A DNA stretch of 64,000 bases from Wolfiporia cocos (GCA_029448655.1 JACCLO010000010.1:1922001-1986000), one strand, 5' to 3'. Counted from the stretch's first letter, positions 30,760 to 42,684 are shown. The notes: a model not told the origin generated them from the sequence alone. Numbers and translations are program-made.

Positions 30760-33700
30760 AGAACGCACCAGCCCCGCAGCAGCTGGGAGCGTACAACGCC
30801 CCGAAGAAGCACACCTCCACGAAGAGGCTTCACAGAGACCCCTTATCTTGTGGGAAGATAAGGCGGTCGTACATCACCCGGTATCCCATCTCGGTATATT
30901 CGGCAACTCGGCAATGGACTTTGCCCGGAGGACAAGGACACTAGCTACACGTGCCCCTCCTGTACAATACTTTCATCCTGACCCGCTCGCGTTAAAGTTT
31001 TTCACTTTGTATAATGTACATGGAAACGATTCTCGAGACGACAATAAATCGTTCTCTATCGAAGTGGAACTGTGGGTATATGGAAAGAAAGTAAACGCCG
31101 TGGCATTAATCGACACCGGTGCATCAATAAGCGTCATCGATAAAAAACTCGTTCATGAGGAGAAGTTAGTCACTCAGAAACTACCTTTGCCTCTCGAGAT
31201 TCGCAACGCCGACGGTACCTCTAATACCGCCGGTAATATCAATATGGCGGTTAAAGCTTATATGGTGCACGAGGAACACAAGTCCACCGAATTCTTGTAC
31301 GTCATGGACGTACAGAATGCGGATGTAATCCTCGGATATGACTGGTTCCTGAAACACAACCCGGACTTCAACTGGCCGGAAGGAACTTTCACATATCGGT
31401 GTACGGAAAAATGCAAACATGGCAAACGGGTTTCGATTTCTGAGGAAGAAGACAAAATCGAACCCCGCAACATCTATCAGATCATCAACGACTTTCCAAT
31501 AGATTTTCTCGGCTTAGAGGAGCCTGAGAATCCCTTTGTCGCTTGGGTGAACACCCTTGACGAAGGAACGGAACTCCTTATCGACGCCATTCAGTCGATA
31601 ACGGAGAAGTCGGACGATGAATTCCTGACAGATGCGGATCTCCAGAAATGGAAATCCTTGGTTCCGGAGGAATACCAGGAGTTTGGTCCCATGGTATTTT
31701 CTCAACGCGCATCCGAAAGGATGCCTGAGCAGAAACCATACGACCACGCCATCGACTTCCCCGATGACGCGGTGCTACCGCCCCCGAGTAAGGCATACAA
31801 GATGTCTCCTCAGGAAGCAAACTCGCTAGATCAGTGGATTCAGGAAGAGTTACGGAAGGGCTACATCCGACACTCGAAATCCCCGATCGCGAGTCCGGTC
31901 TTCTTCGTCCCTAAAAAAGACGGCGGAGCCCGAATGGTAGTCGATTACCGAAAAGTAAACGACTTGACCATTAAAAACAGGTACCCTCTCCCACGCATAG
32001 ACGAGCTTATCGATAAGCTTAGCCAGGCTTCGATATTTACGAAGCTCGACTTGCGTTGGGGTTACAACAATGTAAGAATCAAGGAGGGAGATGAATGGAA
32101 GACCGCATTCATTATGCCTAACGGCCTTTACGAAGCTGTAGTCATGTACTTCGGTTTTTGTAATGCACCCAGCACGTTCCAACACATGATGAACGATATT
32201 CTAGGTGACCTTATCAGAGAAGGAAAGGTCATTGTCTACCTAGACGACATCCTTGTGTTCGGAAACGACCTGTTGGAACACCGTCGTATCGTCAAGCAAG
32301 TATTACAAATCTTGCAAGACAACGACTTGTTCGCGAAGCCTGAAAAGTGCTTCTTCGAACAAAGCAGTATTGAATACCTGGGAATGATCATTTCCAAAGG
32401 AAAAGTCGAAATGGACCCTAAGAAGGTAGCCGGCGTTATGGACTGGCCTACACCTGCCAAGGTGAAGGACGTCCAGGCCTTTGTTGGCTTCGCCAACTAC
32501 TACCGTCGGTTCATTAAGGACTTCTCCAAAGTGGTTAAGCCGTTAACCGAACTGTCCAAGAAAAACACGCAGTGGAACTGGGGACCCGAACAAGCGGAAG
32601 CCTTCCAAACTCTCAAGGAAGCCTTCACATCGGCTCCAATACTCCGGATCCCAGATCAGGAATCCCCGTTCCGCGTGGAAGCGGATTCTTCCGATTACGC
32701 AACTGGTGCGGTGCTATCGCAATACTCTTCGGAGGATAAGCTCTGGCACCCGGTAGCCTTTGACTCGAAATCTCTATCAGCACCCGAAAGGAACTATGAG
32801 ATTTACGATAAGGAGTTGCTTGCAATCATCCGCGCTCTAGAAGAATGGAGACATTACCTCGAAGGACATCCACACAAATTCGAAGTATGGTCGGATCATC
32901 TCAATCTGACATATTTCAAATCGGCACAACGGCTAACCCGGAGACAGGCACGTTGGAGTCTTTACCTGACAAGGTTCAACTTCACCATGTGTCACAAACC
33001 TGGTAAAACAATGCTCACGGCTGATCCTCTGTCACGGAGGCCAGACCATGAAGAGGGGGTGGAACTCGACAATCGCGATCAAATTTTGCTGAAACCGGAA
33101 TACTTCACGGTTAGGGCGCTAGAAGCGTCACAGCAGGAGATACAATCGGGCGACGAGGACCTTCTCCAACAAATCCGACAAGCCCTCATGGACGATCAAA
33201 TTACCAAAGATTACCAGGAACTACTGAAAAGTGGTCCCAAGGAATTCGGTAAAGATCTCCAGGAATGGAACATGGAGGCCGGATTACTCCTCAGACGAGG
33301 AAAAGTGTACGTTCCAAAAGAGCCTAAGGAATTGCGAACGAAGATACTGGAGTTACATCATGACCATGTAACAGCCGGTCACTTCGGACGATGGAAGACC
33401 TATGAACTTCTATCGCATAATTACTGGTGGCCTGGAATGACCACTATGGTAAAGCAATACATGGAAGGTTGTGACACATGCCAACGCATGAAGAACCGCA
33501 ACCAGACCCCGTATGGACCCCTGCAACCACTCCCAGTACCGGAAGCACCCTGGGACACAATCACAATCGACTTTATCGTTCACTTACCGCCTAGCGGCGA
33601 ATTCAAACAATTCACTGCTATTATGGTAGTAGTGGACCGATTGACCAAGCGCGCACACTTCATTCCCACGTCAGACAATATCTCGGCAAAGGAATTAGCG

Positions 33701-35235
33701 AACCTCCTGTACCTTCGGATTTATCCGAATCACGGACTTCCGAAACAAATCATTTCGGATAGAGGACCGCAATTCTCTTCTGAGTTATTCAAGGGATGGT
33801 GCGAGCAATTGGGAATTCAGAGGTCGATAACGACAGCCTACCACCCGCAAGCGGACGGCCAAACGGAGAGAATTAACCAAATTCTAGAACAATACCTACG
33901 ATGCTACATCGACGTTATCCAAAAAGATAACTGGGTATGCTATCTCCCCACGGCGGAGTTCGCGTATAACAACGCGGCTAGTGAAACGACCAAGAATAGT
34001 CCATTCTTCGTCGAACTAGGAAGGTATCCCAATGCAGGACCTACGGATTTGAAGCCGACGCAATACTCGGACTTAAATCAATTTGCTTACGCCAGATGGT
34101 CAGCACAAGAACAAGCTAAAGCAGCTATGAAATTGGCTGCTGAACGCTGGTCTTGGTACTACGATCAACATAAGCGCTTGGTACCGTTTAAAGTCGGCGA
34201 CAAAGTTCTCGTTGACGCTCGTAGCTGGCAAGACTCCGAAAGAAGTCTTAGTCCACGCTATTTGGGACCATTCAAGATAATTGAACAATTATCTCCGGTC
34301 ACCTTTAGGGTACACATGGACGAGCAATACAGGGCTTATCACCCCGTATTCCACGCTTCCAAGTTGGTTATGTACAAGGACCCTGTGCATCAAAAGAAAC
34401 CAGAGCCTCAACCAGAAATGGTCGAGGGCGAGGAATTATGGGAAGTTGAGAAGATCTTAGATCATCGTCTCCGCGCAGGAAGAGTTGAATACAGAACCGA
34501 TGGAAAGGATTCGGTATCAATGACGACTCCTGGGTACGCGAAGCCGATCTCGACACGGCATATGACATGCTGCAGGAATACAAGGCTTCACACGCCATTC
34601 CAATGCAGGATGTTCCCCTCAGGCAATCAGCTAGAAGGAAAGAAGCAGTTCACGTCTTCGACCCGGACAGCGACGACTGGGAAGCCGACGAATGCACGTG
34701 GCCAGACGACTGGCCGCAGTACTGCGAGGAATTTGCAAAGGACCCGAAGCAGCGCATGGTTAGACACCCCGACGGGGGATGGATGTCAGCTGACATTAAC
34801 CAAAACGCGGACTTGAAAATCGTAGTCGGTGAAGGCGGCCGAATGCCGGAAAAAGGAACCAAGGACTCGGTTGGGTTTGACCTGTACACTGCAACAGGCG
34901 ATGTTCTGCCAGCTCACGGGCAGACAGAATACAACACCAAACTGAAAATCCAGGTACCTTTCGGCACTTACGGACGTATCGCCCCCCGCTCTAGTCTTGC
35001 CCAAAAAGGCATAGACGTAATGGGTGGCTTCATTGACCACGATTATCAAGGCGAAGTAATCATCATCCTTTGGAACCACTCGGACATATCCATCGATATC
35101 CGAGCCGGAGATAAGATTGCCCAGCTCATCTGCGAAGTTGCTAAGGACCCGCACATTACGCTACACGGAAAATCTTACTTTGAAAAGATTAAATCCGAGC
35201 GCGGTACTGGTGGATTCGGCTCCACAGGAAAGTAA
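30701..35235 (+). pseudogene. Pol of element C, same 1-bp deletion as B; dUTPase in another frame
   Basis: The ATG at 30701 corresponds to the pol start of B and E. Protease (DTGAS), RT (YLDD), RNase H and integrase are open to 34816. The chromodomain is broken at about 34496 by the deletion also found in B, and the dUTPase continues in the frame 34567-35235 with its motifs intact. The +1 frame is open upstream through gag to 30149 in this copy, giving an Arg-rich artefact that should not be taken as part of pol. Confidence 0.85.
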
Positions 35236-35274
35236 TCGTTCCATTAGGGACAATGAAACCTGAAGAGGGGGTAA

Positions 35275-35586
35275 TGTCACAGATTTGGGACATGCCACTA
35301 TTTTTCCCGTATTTTTACCTATTTATCTGGTATTTCTACAACCTTGTAGACATTTACGCTGCTAAGCGCCCGTCTACACGTACACGCAACCAAACAACAC
35401 GTACACAACGCGGTATACGTCCACTTGTCATAACAACACGTACATAACACGCTTGTACGCGTCAATGACTCAGCGGACTAACCTCCGGTGTCACGCGCCT
35501 TACTCATATCCCGATACCGGGCTATGTCAGTATAATTGGATAAGCGGCCCGCTCGTTATCACATGCCAATGACCTTACGATTACTC
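35275..35586 (+). repeat. 3' LTR of element C, first part
   Basis: It begins tgtcacagatttggg and follows the B LTR, including the 39 bp missing in E, until element D interrupts it. The target duplication TACTC is at 35582-35586. Confidence 0.88.
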
Positions 35587-36186
35587 TGACGCAGACACTC
35601 ACTTAGACTGAATATAAGTTGAGGGGCGGTGTCGATAAGAGTGTAGTGAAATAGTCAAGCAGTTGGTAAGAACAACTAGTCGATTGTCGAGGAGAACTAT
35701 TCTGAGTCTACAACGTACTCAGAGGCCAGCTTATATACATGAAGGGTAAGACCCGTAACACCGTAGGTAAGACTAGAGATACCGCAGGGCGTAGGGTTAT
35801 GTACCGGTAATGGTACGACCCGAAGCTTGTGATAGTTCCTAAGGTCGCTGACTGAGCGTAAGGCTACAGCATGTGACGTGAGTTAGGCCGCTGACTGAGC
35901 GTGAGCCAGCGGCAGGTGACGCGAATCACTAGAAAGCCATGTGACGTGTGGCAACGTATGTTGTGAACTCTTTGTAGGGTCACATGCCGGAAAGATAAGA
36001 TAAGTCTACAGATAAGACGAGGCGCCGTGATAGGCGCTGAGCTAACGTGCACAAGAGATAAGATAAGAGTTATCTACGAGAGTGAGATAAGATAAGACAT
36101 AACGTGACTTGGAAAGCGAGTAGAACGAGCTGTAGAAAATCAGAGAAAATAGGGAAAAATAGGGAAAAATAAGAGAAACCGTGACA
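35587..36186 (-). repeat. 3' LTR of element D
   Basis: 600 bp, from tgacgcagac to aaaccgtgaca. A 62-codon minus-strand frame occurs in both LTR copies and is not a gene. Confidence 0.93.
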
Positions 36187-36200
36187 TTACCCCCTCCTCT
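36187..36200 (-). other. Polypurine tract of element D
   Basis: On the minus strand AGAGGAGGGGGTAA abuts the TGTCACGG start of the LTR. Confidence 0.65.
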
Positions 36201-36268
36201 AAATTCAGCGTCCCGATGAAGCAGCTAAAAAATGCTAGAGCCCACTAAAGGGTTAGACTTTGCTTGCG

Positions 36269-39200
36269 CTACTTGCCTGTGCTGCCAAAACCCTTTGTAC
36301 CTCGTTGACCTTGTTGACCGTGTAAGAGATTGTAGGCGGTGGGCGACGAGACATGTTCTTCGGGGTAGTACATCCGATGAACTAGTAGCTGGGCTACTTT
36401 GTCTTTTGCCTTAACTTCGTATGCGGTTGATCCAAGGTTATGAATCATGACTTTGACTTCTCCTCTATAGTCCCAGTCGATAACTCCTCCTAGTACGATT
36501 AGGCTTTGCTTCGCCATGCTAGACCGGGTTGCCAGTTGTCCGTAATGCCCGTAAGGGAACAGAACTTGAAGTCCTGTTGATATAGTGGCGGTTTGGCCGG
36601 GTTGGATGGTTAATCCTTCCATAGCATAGATATCGTATCCAGCGGAGTGTGGGGTTCCTTTTACAGGATAGAGTGGAGTCGTATCTTTGTCACCGAATGG
36701 TACAGCGAATTCCAGATAGTCATTGAAGACGATGTTGTCTTCTACGAAGTTTCCATACGGATCTCTTTTCAGCCATCGGCTGGTGGGTTTGACTGGCCGC
36801 TCCTTATCGGAGTCGTAGCCCTCGGACTCATCTTCCTCGTTGTCCGCGTGCATGGGCCAGTCATCAGGCCAGAGGTATCGATCTCCCACTTTCCAGTTAG
36901 GATCATCGTCAGGTTCAGCAACAGCAATCGTTCGGTGTGCTGAGAGGTGGTTTGTCTGAGCGTCGAAGAACCGGGCTTTGTATTCGTCCAGTACTTCCTT
37001 AGAGTGCTCAAGGTTTTCTTCGGGTTCCCATGTATCGTCCTTAGACGTAGTGTCTGACCATCGAACGAGGTACTCAAGTTTCCCTCTTCGCTTTCGATGG
37101 TTAAGGATTTCCGATACTTCCCATTCTCTGTCGTCGTCTTCTGATGGTTCAGGGGACGGCAACCGATCTTCAGTCTGGACGTAAGGTACTAGCTTAGATG
37201 CGTGAAATACCGGGTGATAATGACGATATTGTGACCCCATTTTTAATCTGAAGGTCACCGGCGATAAGATTTCTACAATCTTGAAAGGGCCGATATATCG
37301 TGGGGCCAGACTCTTTTCAGATGTCTGGTAATCCTTAGTACTGAGTAGTACTTTATCACCGACGCCTAGATCGAGTTGTTTATGTCCTCGATCGCTGTAC
37401 CATTTCCATCGTTCAGAAGCTACTAACATAGCGGCTTTCGCTTCTTGTTGTGCTTTCCATCGTTCGTGTGCAATGTCGTTTAAGTCAGGATTGACTGTGC
37501 GGGGGAGTTCCTGATCCCTAGGTCCAGCCAAGGGGTGTCTACCTAGTTCGACAAAGAAAGGCGAGTGCCTGGTAGTTTCCGACGCTACGTTATTGTAAGC
37601 AAACTCTGCCGTAGGCAAGAGTCTACTCCAATTGTCTTTCCTATACGAATTGACGTAGCAGCGCAGGTACTGTTCCAGGGTTTGGTTAACCCTCTCTGTC
37701 TGTCCATCGGTCTGTGGGTGATAAGCTGTTGACATCGAATGTTCGATGTTGAGGAATTGACAGAATTCCTTGAACAGCTTTGACGCGAATTGGACGCCTC
37801 TATCGCTAATGATCTGACGAGGCAGGCCGTGTAACGGGTAAACCCGTGTATACAAGATATCGGCCAAATCCTTTGTTCCAAATTTGGAACTGATCGGATA
37901 GAAATGCGCCCTCTTCGTTAGTCGGTCCACTACAACCATAATGGAATCGTAAGTCTTCTTGTTGTCGATAGACTTTGGTAGGTACATGATGAAGTCGATT
38001 GTAATGACTTCCCATGGCTGGGTTGGTACGGGATTAGGTTTAAGTAACCCGTACGGCTTCTCAGGTCGACTCTTCATCTTTTGACAGATGTCGCATTCCT
38101 GAACGTACTTCTTAACGAACGTTGATATGCCTGGCCACCAGAAGTTACGAGTTACTAGTTCGTAGGTCTTCCAGCGTCCGAAGTGACCAGCAGTAACGTG
38201 GTCGTGGTGTGCGGCTACTACGCGTCGGCGTGTCTGCTCGACGTTAGGGACATAGACCTTGCCCTTGTGTAGTAGTAAGCCGTTCTCGTAGTTCCAGTCT
38301 TGGAGCTCTTTCTTGAATTCCCTTGGTCCCGATGAGAGGAGGGATTGATAGGACGAAGTTAGCTTGTCGTCTTGTAATGCTAAGCGGATAGCCTCGAGTA
38401 AGGACTGGTTAGAGTCTTCGGCCAAAGACGTAGTTTCGTCAGAAGAGGTTTCCAGGGCCCGAATGGCGAATTCGGTCGCAAAAAATTCCGGTTTAAGGAG
38501 GATTTTATCCCTGTTATCGAGTTCCACCCCCTCTTCATGATCTGGCCTCCTGGACAGAGGATCCGCGGTAAGCATTGTCTTTCCGGGCTTGTGATACAAC
38601 TTGAAGTTGAATCGAGTTAGGTATAATGCCCAACGTGCCTGTCGTCGTGTAAGCTTTTGCGCCGTCTTGAAGTATGTAAGATTTGCGTGATCTGTCCATA
38701 CTTCGAATACCTTAGGGTGCCCCTCGAGATAATGACGCCATTCTTCGAGTGAACGAATAATAGCAAGGAGTTCCTTGTCATATATCTCGTAGTTGCGTTC
38801 GGCTTCAGTCATAGACTTGCTATAGTAAGCAACAGGATGGTATAAACCATCCTTAGGGTCTAGTTGTGAAAGGACTGAGCCGGTCGCGAAGTCGGAGGCA
38901 TCGGACTCGATCCTGAAGGGCGAGTCTTGGTCTGGTATTCTAAGGATTGGCGCAGACGTAAAGGCCTTTTTCAGGTCCTCAAACGCCTGTTGCTCCTTCT
39001 CGCCCCAAGCCCATTTCTGGTTCTTGCGGGTGAGCTGTGTGAGTGGCTTGGCCTTGTAAGAAAAGTCCTTGATAAATCGCCTATAGAAATTGGCGAAGCC
39101 TAAGAAGGCTTGGACTTCCTTGACCTTGGTTGGTTGAGGCCAATCAAGAACCCCTTCGTACTTCTTTGGGTCCATTGCAACGGAGTTATGGGAGATAATC

Positions 39201-40654
39201 ATCCCCAAGTACTCGATGGACTTTTGTTCGAAGAAGCATTTCTCGGGTTTCGCATAGAGGTCGGAATCCTGAAGTCGCTGCAATACGGCTTTGACTAGTT
39301 TCCGATGCTCTTTGAGGTCGTTTCCGAAAATCAGAATATCGTCTAGGTAAACGATAACCTTTCCCGACTGAATGAAGTCGGAAAGGACGCTATTCATCAT
39401 CGCTTGGAATGTGCCTGGCGCGTTACAAAAGCCAAAGTACATAACAGTAGCTTCATACAGCCCCCTATGGGTAATGAAGGCTGTCTTCCACTCGTCCCCT
39501 TCCTTTATCCGCACGTTGTTGTACCCCCAACGGAGGTCGATCTTCGTAAAGATTGATGCGGATGCGAGTTGATCTATTAACTCGGATATACGAGGAATGG
39601 GATACTTGTTCTGTACTGTGATTTCGTTTAGCTTTCGATAGTCGACTACCATGCGCAGTGACCCGTCCTTCTTTGCTACAAAGAAAACGGGTGATGCTAT
39701 CGGCGATTTGGATTCTCGGATGTAACCTTTGCGAAGTTCTTCATCAATCCACTCGTCTAAGGAGTTTTGCTGAAGCTTAGACATAGGGTAACGTTTTACG
39801 GGCTTCGGCAGTGTTGCGCCTTCGACAAAGTCGATGGCGTGGTCATAGTCCTTGCGGACAGGCATTCGCTCTGAAGCCTTGTGACTGAACACTGTCGGGC
39901 CAAACTCGTGATACTCTTTAGGGACTAACGATCTCCACTTTTCAGTTGAAGACGAGTCTAAGGATTCCTCATCCTTTTCGAGTATCTCTGCTACAAGTTG
40001 AGCTAGAGTTTTGTTATCTTCGTTATCTAGCTGCGATAGCCAGTTAACGAAGGGATTGTCGGAATCTCCTTCTCCTAATGTGTCCAAAGGGAGATCCCAT
40101 ATGCTGACCACTTCTTCGGGGAGTTCATCTGCCTCCTCCACCGATGGTTTGGCGGGTCTTTGCCTTTTAGCAGCATGTATGCATTTTCCTTCTTTCGTGC
40201 ACCGGTCATAAGATATCGTTCCTGCACTCCAATCGAAGTGCGGGTTATGACGTGTGAACCATTCGTACCCTAGTATAAGATCTTGACCGCTTAGTTTAGT
40301 TACGGCGAGACCGATAGTCTCCTTATGAATGCCGTGGACCATAAAGGCCTTAACTAAGGTGTCGATCTTTCCCGCTTTGTTGTAGGTGCCGTCTGCATTA
40401 TGTACGTTAATGACGGGGCGAAGCGGTTGGGTTAACAGGTTATTGGCGGTGACGAAGTCGGAATTAATGACGCTGATTTGAGCGCCACTATCTACAAGCG
40501 CTGTAGCCTGTACTTTCTTTCCATATACCCAGAGATCCACGTTAATCTTGAAAGATGTAGACGTGTCGCGCGATTGATTATGATAAATATTATTGATCTC
40601 TGCAGTGGGTACCATACAACTACGCTCGAACATCGTACATGGACAGGCCGTCAC
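36269..40654 (-). CDS. Pol polyprotein of element D: PR-RT-RNase H-integrase-chromodomain-dUTPase
   Basis: It has 1,461 codons if counted from a GTG at 40654; no ATG is seen at the start. The frame is -1 to gag, overlaps its stop, and is open upstream at least to 40693, so entry by frameshift is plausible. It contains the protease (DSGAQ, GYEWF), RT (YLDD), RNase H, integrase with HHCC and DDE (TIDFI, ISDRG, QTERV), a well-formed chromodomain (EVSEIL...YLVRW...TWEPEENL) and a C-terminal dUTPase. The dUTPase motifs are AGYDIY, TRSSM, GVIDWDYRGE, KVAQLL and RGTKGFGSTG. The enzyme would convert dUTP to dUMP near the reverse transcription complex, limiting uracil in cDNA. Confidence 0.9.
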   Translation of the reverse strand: MTACPCTMFERSCMVPTAEINNIYHNQSRDTSTSFKINVDLWVYGKKVQATALVDSGAQISVINSDFVTANNLLTQPLRPVINVHNADGTYNKAGKIDTLVKAFMVHGIHKETIGLAVTKLSGQDLILGYEWFTRHNPHFDWSAGTISYDRCTKEGKCIHAAKRQRPAKPSVEEADELPEEVVSIWDLPLDTLGEGDSDNPFVNWLSQLDNEDNKTLAQLVAEILEKDEESLDSSSTEKWRSLVPKEYHEFGPTVFSHKASERMPVRKDYDHAIDFVEGATLPKPVKRYPMSKLQQNSLDEWIDEELRKGYIRESKSPIASPVFFVAKKDGSLRMVVDYRKLNEITVQNKYPIPRISELIDQLASASIFTKIDLRWGYNNVRIKEGDEWKTAFITHRGLYEATVMYFGFCNAPGTFQAMMNSVLSDFIQSGKVIVYLDDILIFGNDLKEHRKLVKAVLQRLQDSDLYAKPEKCFFEQKSIEYLGMIISHNSVAMDPKKYEGVLDWPQPTKVKEVQAFLGFANFYRRFIKDFSYKAKPLTQLTRKNQKWAWGEKEQQAFEDLKKAFTSAPILRIPDQDSPFRIESDASDFATGSVLSQLDPKDGLYHPVAYYSKSMTEAERNYEIYDKELLAIIRSLEEWRHYLEGHPKVFEVWTDHANLTYFKTAQKLTRRQARWALYLTRFNFKLYHKPGKTMLTADPLSRRPDHEEGVELDNRDKILLKPEFFATEFAIRALETSSDETTSLAEDSNQSLLEAIRLALQDDKLTSSYQSLLSSGPREFKKELQDWNYENGLLLHKGKVYVPNVEQTRRRVVAAHHDHVTAGHFGRWKTYELVTRNFWWPGISTFVKKYVQECDICQKMKSRPEKPYGLLKPNPVPTQPWEVITIDFIMYLPKSIDNKKTYDSIMVVVDRLTKRAHFYPISSKFGTKDLADILYTRVYPLHGLPRQIISDRGVQFASKLFKEFCQFLNIEHSMSTAYHPQTDGQTERVNQTLEQYLRCYVNSYRKDNWSRLLPTAEFAYNNVASETTRHSPFFVELGRHPLAGPRDQELPRTVNPDLNDIAHERWKAQQEAKAAMLVASERWKWYSDRGHKQLDLGVGDKVLLSTKDYQTSEKSLAPRYIGPFKIVEILSPVTFRLKMGSQYRHYHPVFHASKLVPYVQTEDRLPSPEPSEDDDREWEVSEILNHRKRRGKLEYLVRWSDTTSKDDTWEPEENLEHSKEVLDEYKARFFDAQTNHLSAHRTIAVAEPDDDPNWKVGDRYLWPDDWPMHADNEEDESEGYDSDKERPVKPTSRWLKRDPYGNFVEDNIVFNDYLEFAVPFGDKDTTPLYPVKGTPHSAGYDIYAMEGLTIQPGQTATISTGLQVLFPYGHYGQLATRSSMAKQSLIVLGGVIDWDYRGEVKVMIHNLGSTAYEVKAKDKVAQLLVHRMYYPEEHVSSPTAYNLLHGQQGQRGTKGFGSTGK

Positions 40655-42573
40655 ATACGATCGTAGTAAAAATCCGAAGTATATTTTTTCTTTAAGAGCC
40701 GCTTCGGCGGCTCCGAGAGGGTGGACTGGTGAACGATAACACCAGTCGTGTCGGGGACGGTGTCCTTATCGGCGTCCGAGTCCGTCGCCGCGACCTCCTC
40801 GATGTGTGCGCGGGTGAGCGTCCCCACGGTGGATGTGGTGGCACTCTGCCCCTCGTCGTTGTCCTCCTCGTCCGTCTCATATCTTTCAATGATTCGAACG
40901 AATCGGCGCTTTTTGCCGTCGTTAGCAGGTGCCGGCCTGCTCGACGTTGATGTTGTGTTTGATGACGACCCGGCTGTCGTCTTGGGCGCGGAAGGGGCGG
41001 TTCCCTTCGGCTGGCCTTTCCATCGGCAGTCGGTCCAACCGGTTGTACAGTTGTCGCGACCGCACTGGGCGCACTTGTGGGGGGGCGAGACGAGGAACAT
41101 CTTCCCGCCTGCCCCCTTGACCCAAGTGGCGTCGGGCCTAGCGTTATCGGGCAACTTCTGCCCTGCCTTCTTTGCCTTGTTGCCCCCACCGCTGGTGGTC
41201 TTTTCAGATCCGCTGGTTTGGGACGTAGTGATAGTAGCGGCCTTCTTGCCGCCCGAGCTAGCCTCCACCTTCTTTGTCTCCTTCTTCCCGTCTTCGAAGA
41301 TACTCCCGGAAATAGCGTCGGGGTACGCGTCCTTGTAGAACTCGATTGCCATGTCGAGATATTTCTCCCACTCGGTGGGGGCGGGGTGCTTGATGATTTT
41401 TAGCATCGAGAAGCCGTCGCGTACCTTTTCAGGTAACGCGTCCTTCAGCTCCTCCAGCACCGTCGAGTTCTCGGACTTCGCCGCTTTGACAAGTTGGCGA
41501 AGTCTCTCCGCGTACGTGAAGAAGTTGGCTTTTGCCTTCTTCTTCCCCTCGTCGCCGAAGTACCCCTTAATCTCCTTTCGGGCCACCTCCTGGTCCGTCT
41601 TCTTCCCGTAGACGCGCTCCATGTCGTCCTCGAACTCCTTCCACGTTCCTAGGGACTTCGTTACGTCTACCGAGTCCCTAATCCTCTTTTCCTGATATTG
41701 GAATGCCGACCCTGATAGACGCTGCAGGGCTTCGACGATCTGCTCCCGCTCCTGGTAGATTTTCGCTACCGAGAAGTACATGATGCACTTCTGGAGCCAT
41801 TCCTTCACCGGGATCTTAGATCCATCGCCGGTAAAGGTCGGGGGGGGCGTCGCCTTGGGGCGAAGAGGTGCTACTCCAGCGGGAGCAGCGGCAGTGGTGG
41901 TGGAAGCGGAGGCGGCTGTCGTTGTGGCAGCGGCCTCGAGTTTGGCGAGGCGATCGGCGAGATCGCGCGTAGTCGTGGACTCCAATTTTCGGAGTCTGGT
42001 GAGGGCGGAGTCGAGGTCGTCACGGGTCGACTTGACCCGGTTTTCCGATGCTGCCAGGCGCGCCTCCAGGAATTTGGTATACTGGCGGTGTTCGTCTGCC
42101 CTGTGAAGGACGAGACGCAGCCTGGAGTCGAGAGCATAACGGAATCGACGAAGTTCCTCGTCTGTGTACCTCGCGGCGACATTTGCGTTCTCGTTCATGA
42201 AGTTCAGACATAGTTGGAATGTCTGTCGGAGAGCGGCGTGCTCTGCTTCGGGGATGGACTCGTACGCGTCCTCGGCCACCTCGAATTCCTCCCTGACGGG
42301 TAGGACTTCCTGACTCTCAAACTCTAAGGCCGTGTACTCGCCGAAAATCGGCGGTAACTGCTCGTTCCCGACTACGGGGCCCGAGAAGTGGGACGGCCAG
42401 AGTTCTGATGGGGGGAGTCTGGGTCGAGAGGCGGTGCGGGGAGCGGGCGTGCGTGGTGCACGCGAGACGGGTGTGGGAGAGGTGGTTCGCTCCGGGGTGT
42501 GCACGGGTGTGTTGACCGCGGTGCGGGAGCCAGATGCTTCGGGTTGCGACATTGCTAAAAACCTGGTAAGCAC
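40651..42573 (-). CDS. Gag of element D
   Basis: A 640-codon protein from an ATG at 42573. It has a Thr/Pro/Arg-rich N-terminus, a coiled coil (about residues 155-215), an Ala/Thr linker and a capsid-like region starting PPPTFTGDG. Near the C-terminus is a cysteine cluster CAQCGRDNCTTGWTDC, spaced C-x2-C-x4-C-x6-C, instead of the usual CCHC knuckle of A and E. It ends TGA at 40651-40653. The last 15 codons contain the A-run AAG AAA AAA TAT (40692-40681), a possible slip site for the -1 pol frame. Confidence 0.87.
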   Translation of the reverse strand: MLTRFLAMSQPEASGSRTAVNTPVHTPERTTSPTPVSRAPRTPAPRTASRPRLPPSELWPSHFSGPVVGNEQLPPIFGEYTALEFESQEVLPVREEFEVAEDAYESIPEAEHAALRQTFQLCLNFMNENANVAARYTDEELRRFRYALDSRLRLVLHRADEHRQYTKFLEARLAASENRVKSTRDDLDSALTRLRKLESTTTRDLADRLAKLEAAATTTAASASTTTAAAPAGVAPLRPKATPPPTFTGDGSKIPVKEWLQKCIMYFSVAKIYQEREQIVEALQRLSGSAFQYQEKRIRDSVDVTKSLGTWKEFEDDMERVYGKKTDQEVARKEIKGYFGDEGKKKAKANFFTYAERLRQLVKAAKSENSTVLEELKDALPEKVRDGFSMLKIIKHPAPTEWEKYLDMAIEFYKDAYPDAISGSIFEDGKKETKKVEASSGGKKAATITTSQTSGSEKTTSGGGNKAKKAGQKLPDNARPDATWVKGAGGKMFLVSPPHKCAQCGRDNCTTGWTDCRWKGQPKGTAPSAPKTTAGSSSNTTSTSSRPAPANDGKKRRFVRIIERYETDEEDNDEGQSATTSTVGTLTRAHIEEVAATDSDADKDTVPDTTGVIVHQSTLSEPPKRLLKKKYTSDFYYDRM

Positions 42574-42684
42574 TTGTTTGCAAAAAGCGCGGGAAACCCT
42601 GTTGAAAGGAGGAGAACCGAGCCAAAAAGGTAACGTAATTACTAAAAATTATCTACTGCCATGTGTTGTGCCTTTCTTGAGCGC
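42574..42684 (-). other. ORF0-gag spacer of element D, right part cut by E
   Basis: It continues at 52620 after element E. The E target duplication AGCGC is 42680-42684 and 52620-52624. No gene. Confidence 0.6.

Noticed and set aside
35864..36052. 62-codon minus-strand frame duplicated exactly at 54490-54678
   Set aside because: It lies entirely within the two identical LTRs of D, so the repetition is not evidence of a gene.
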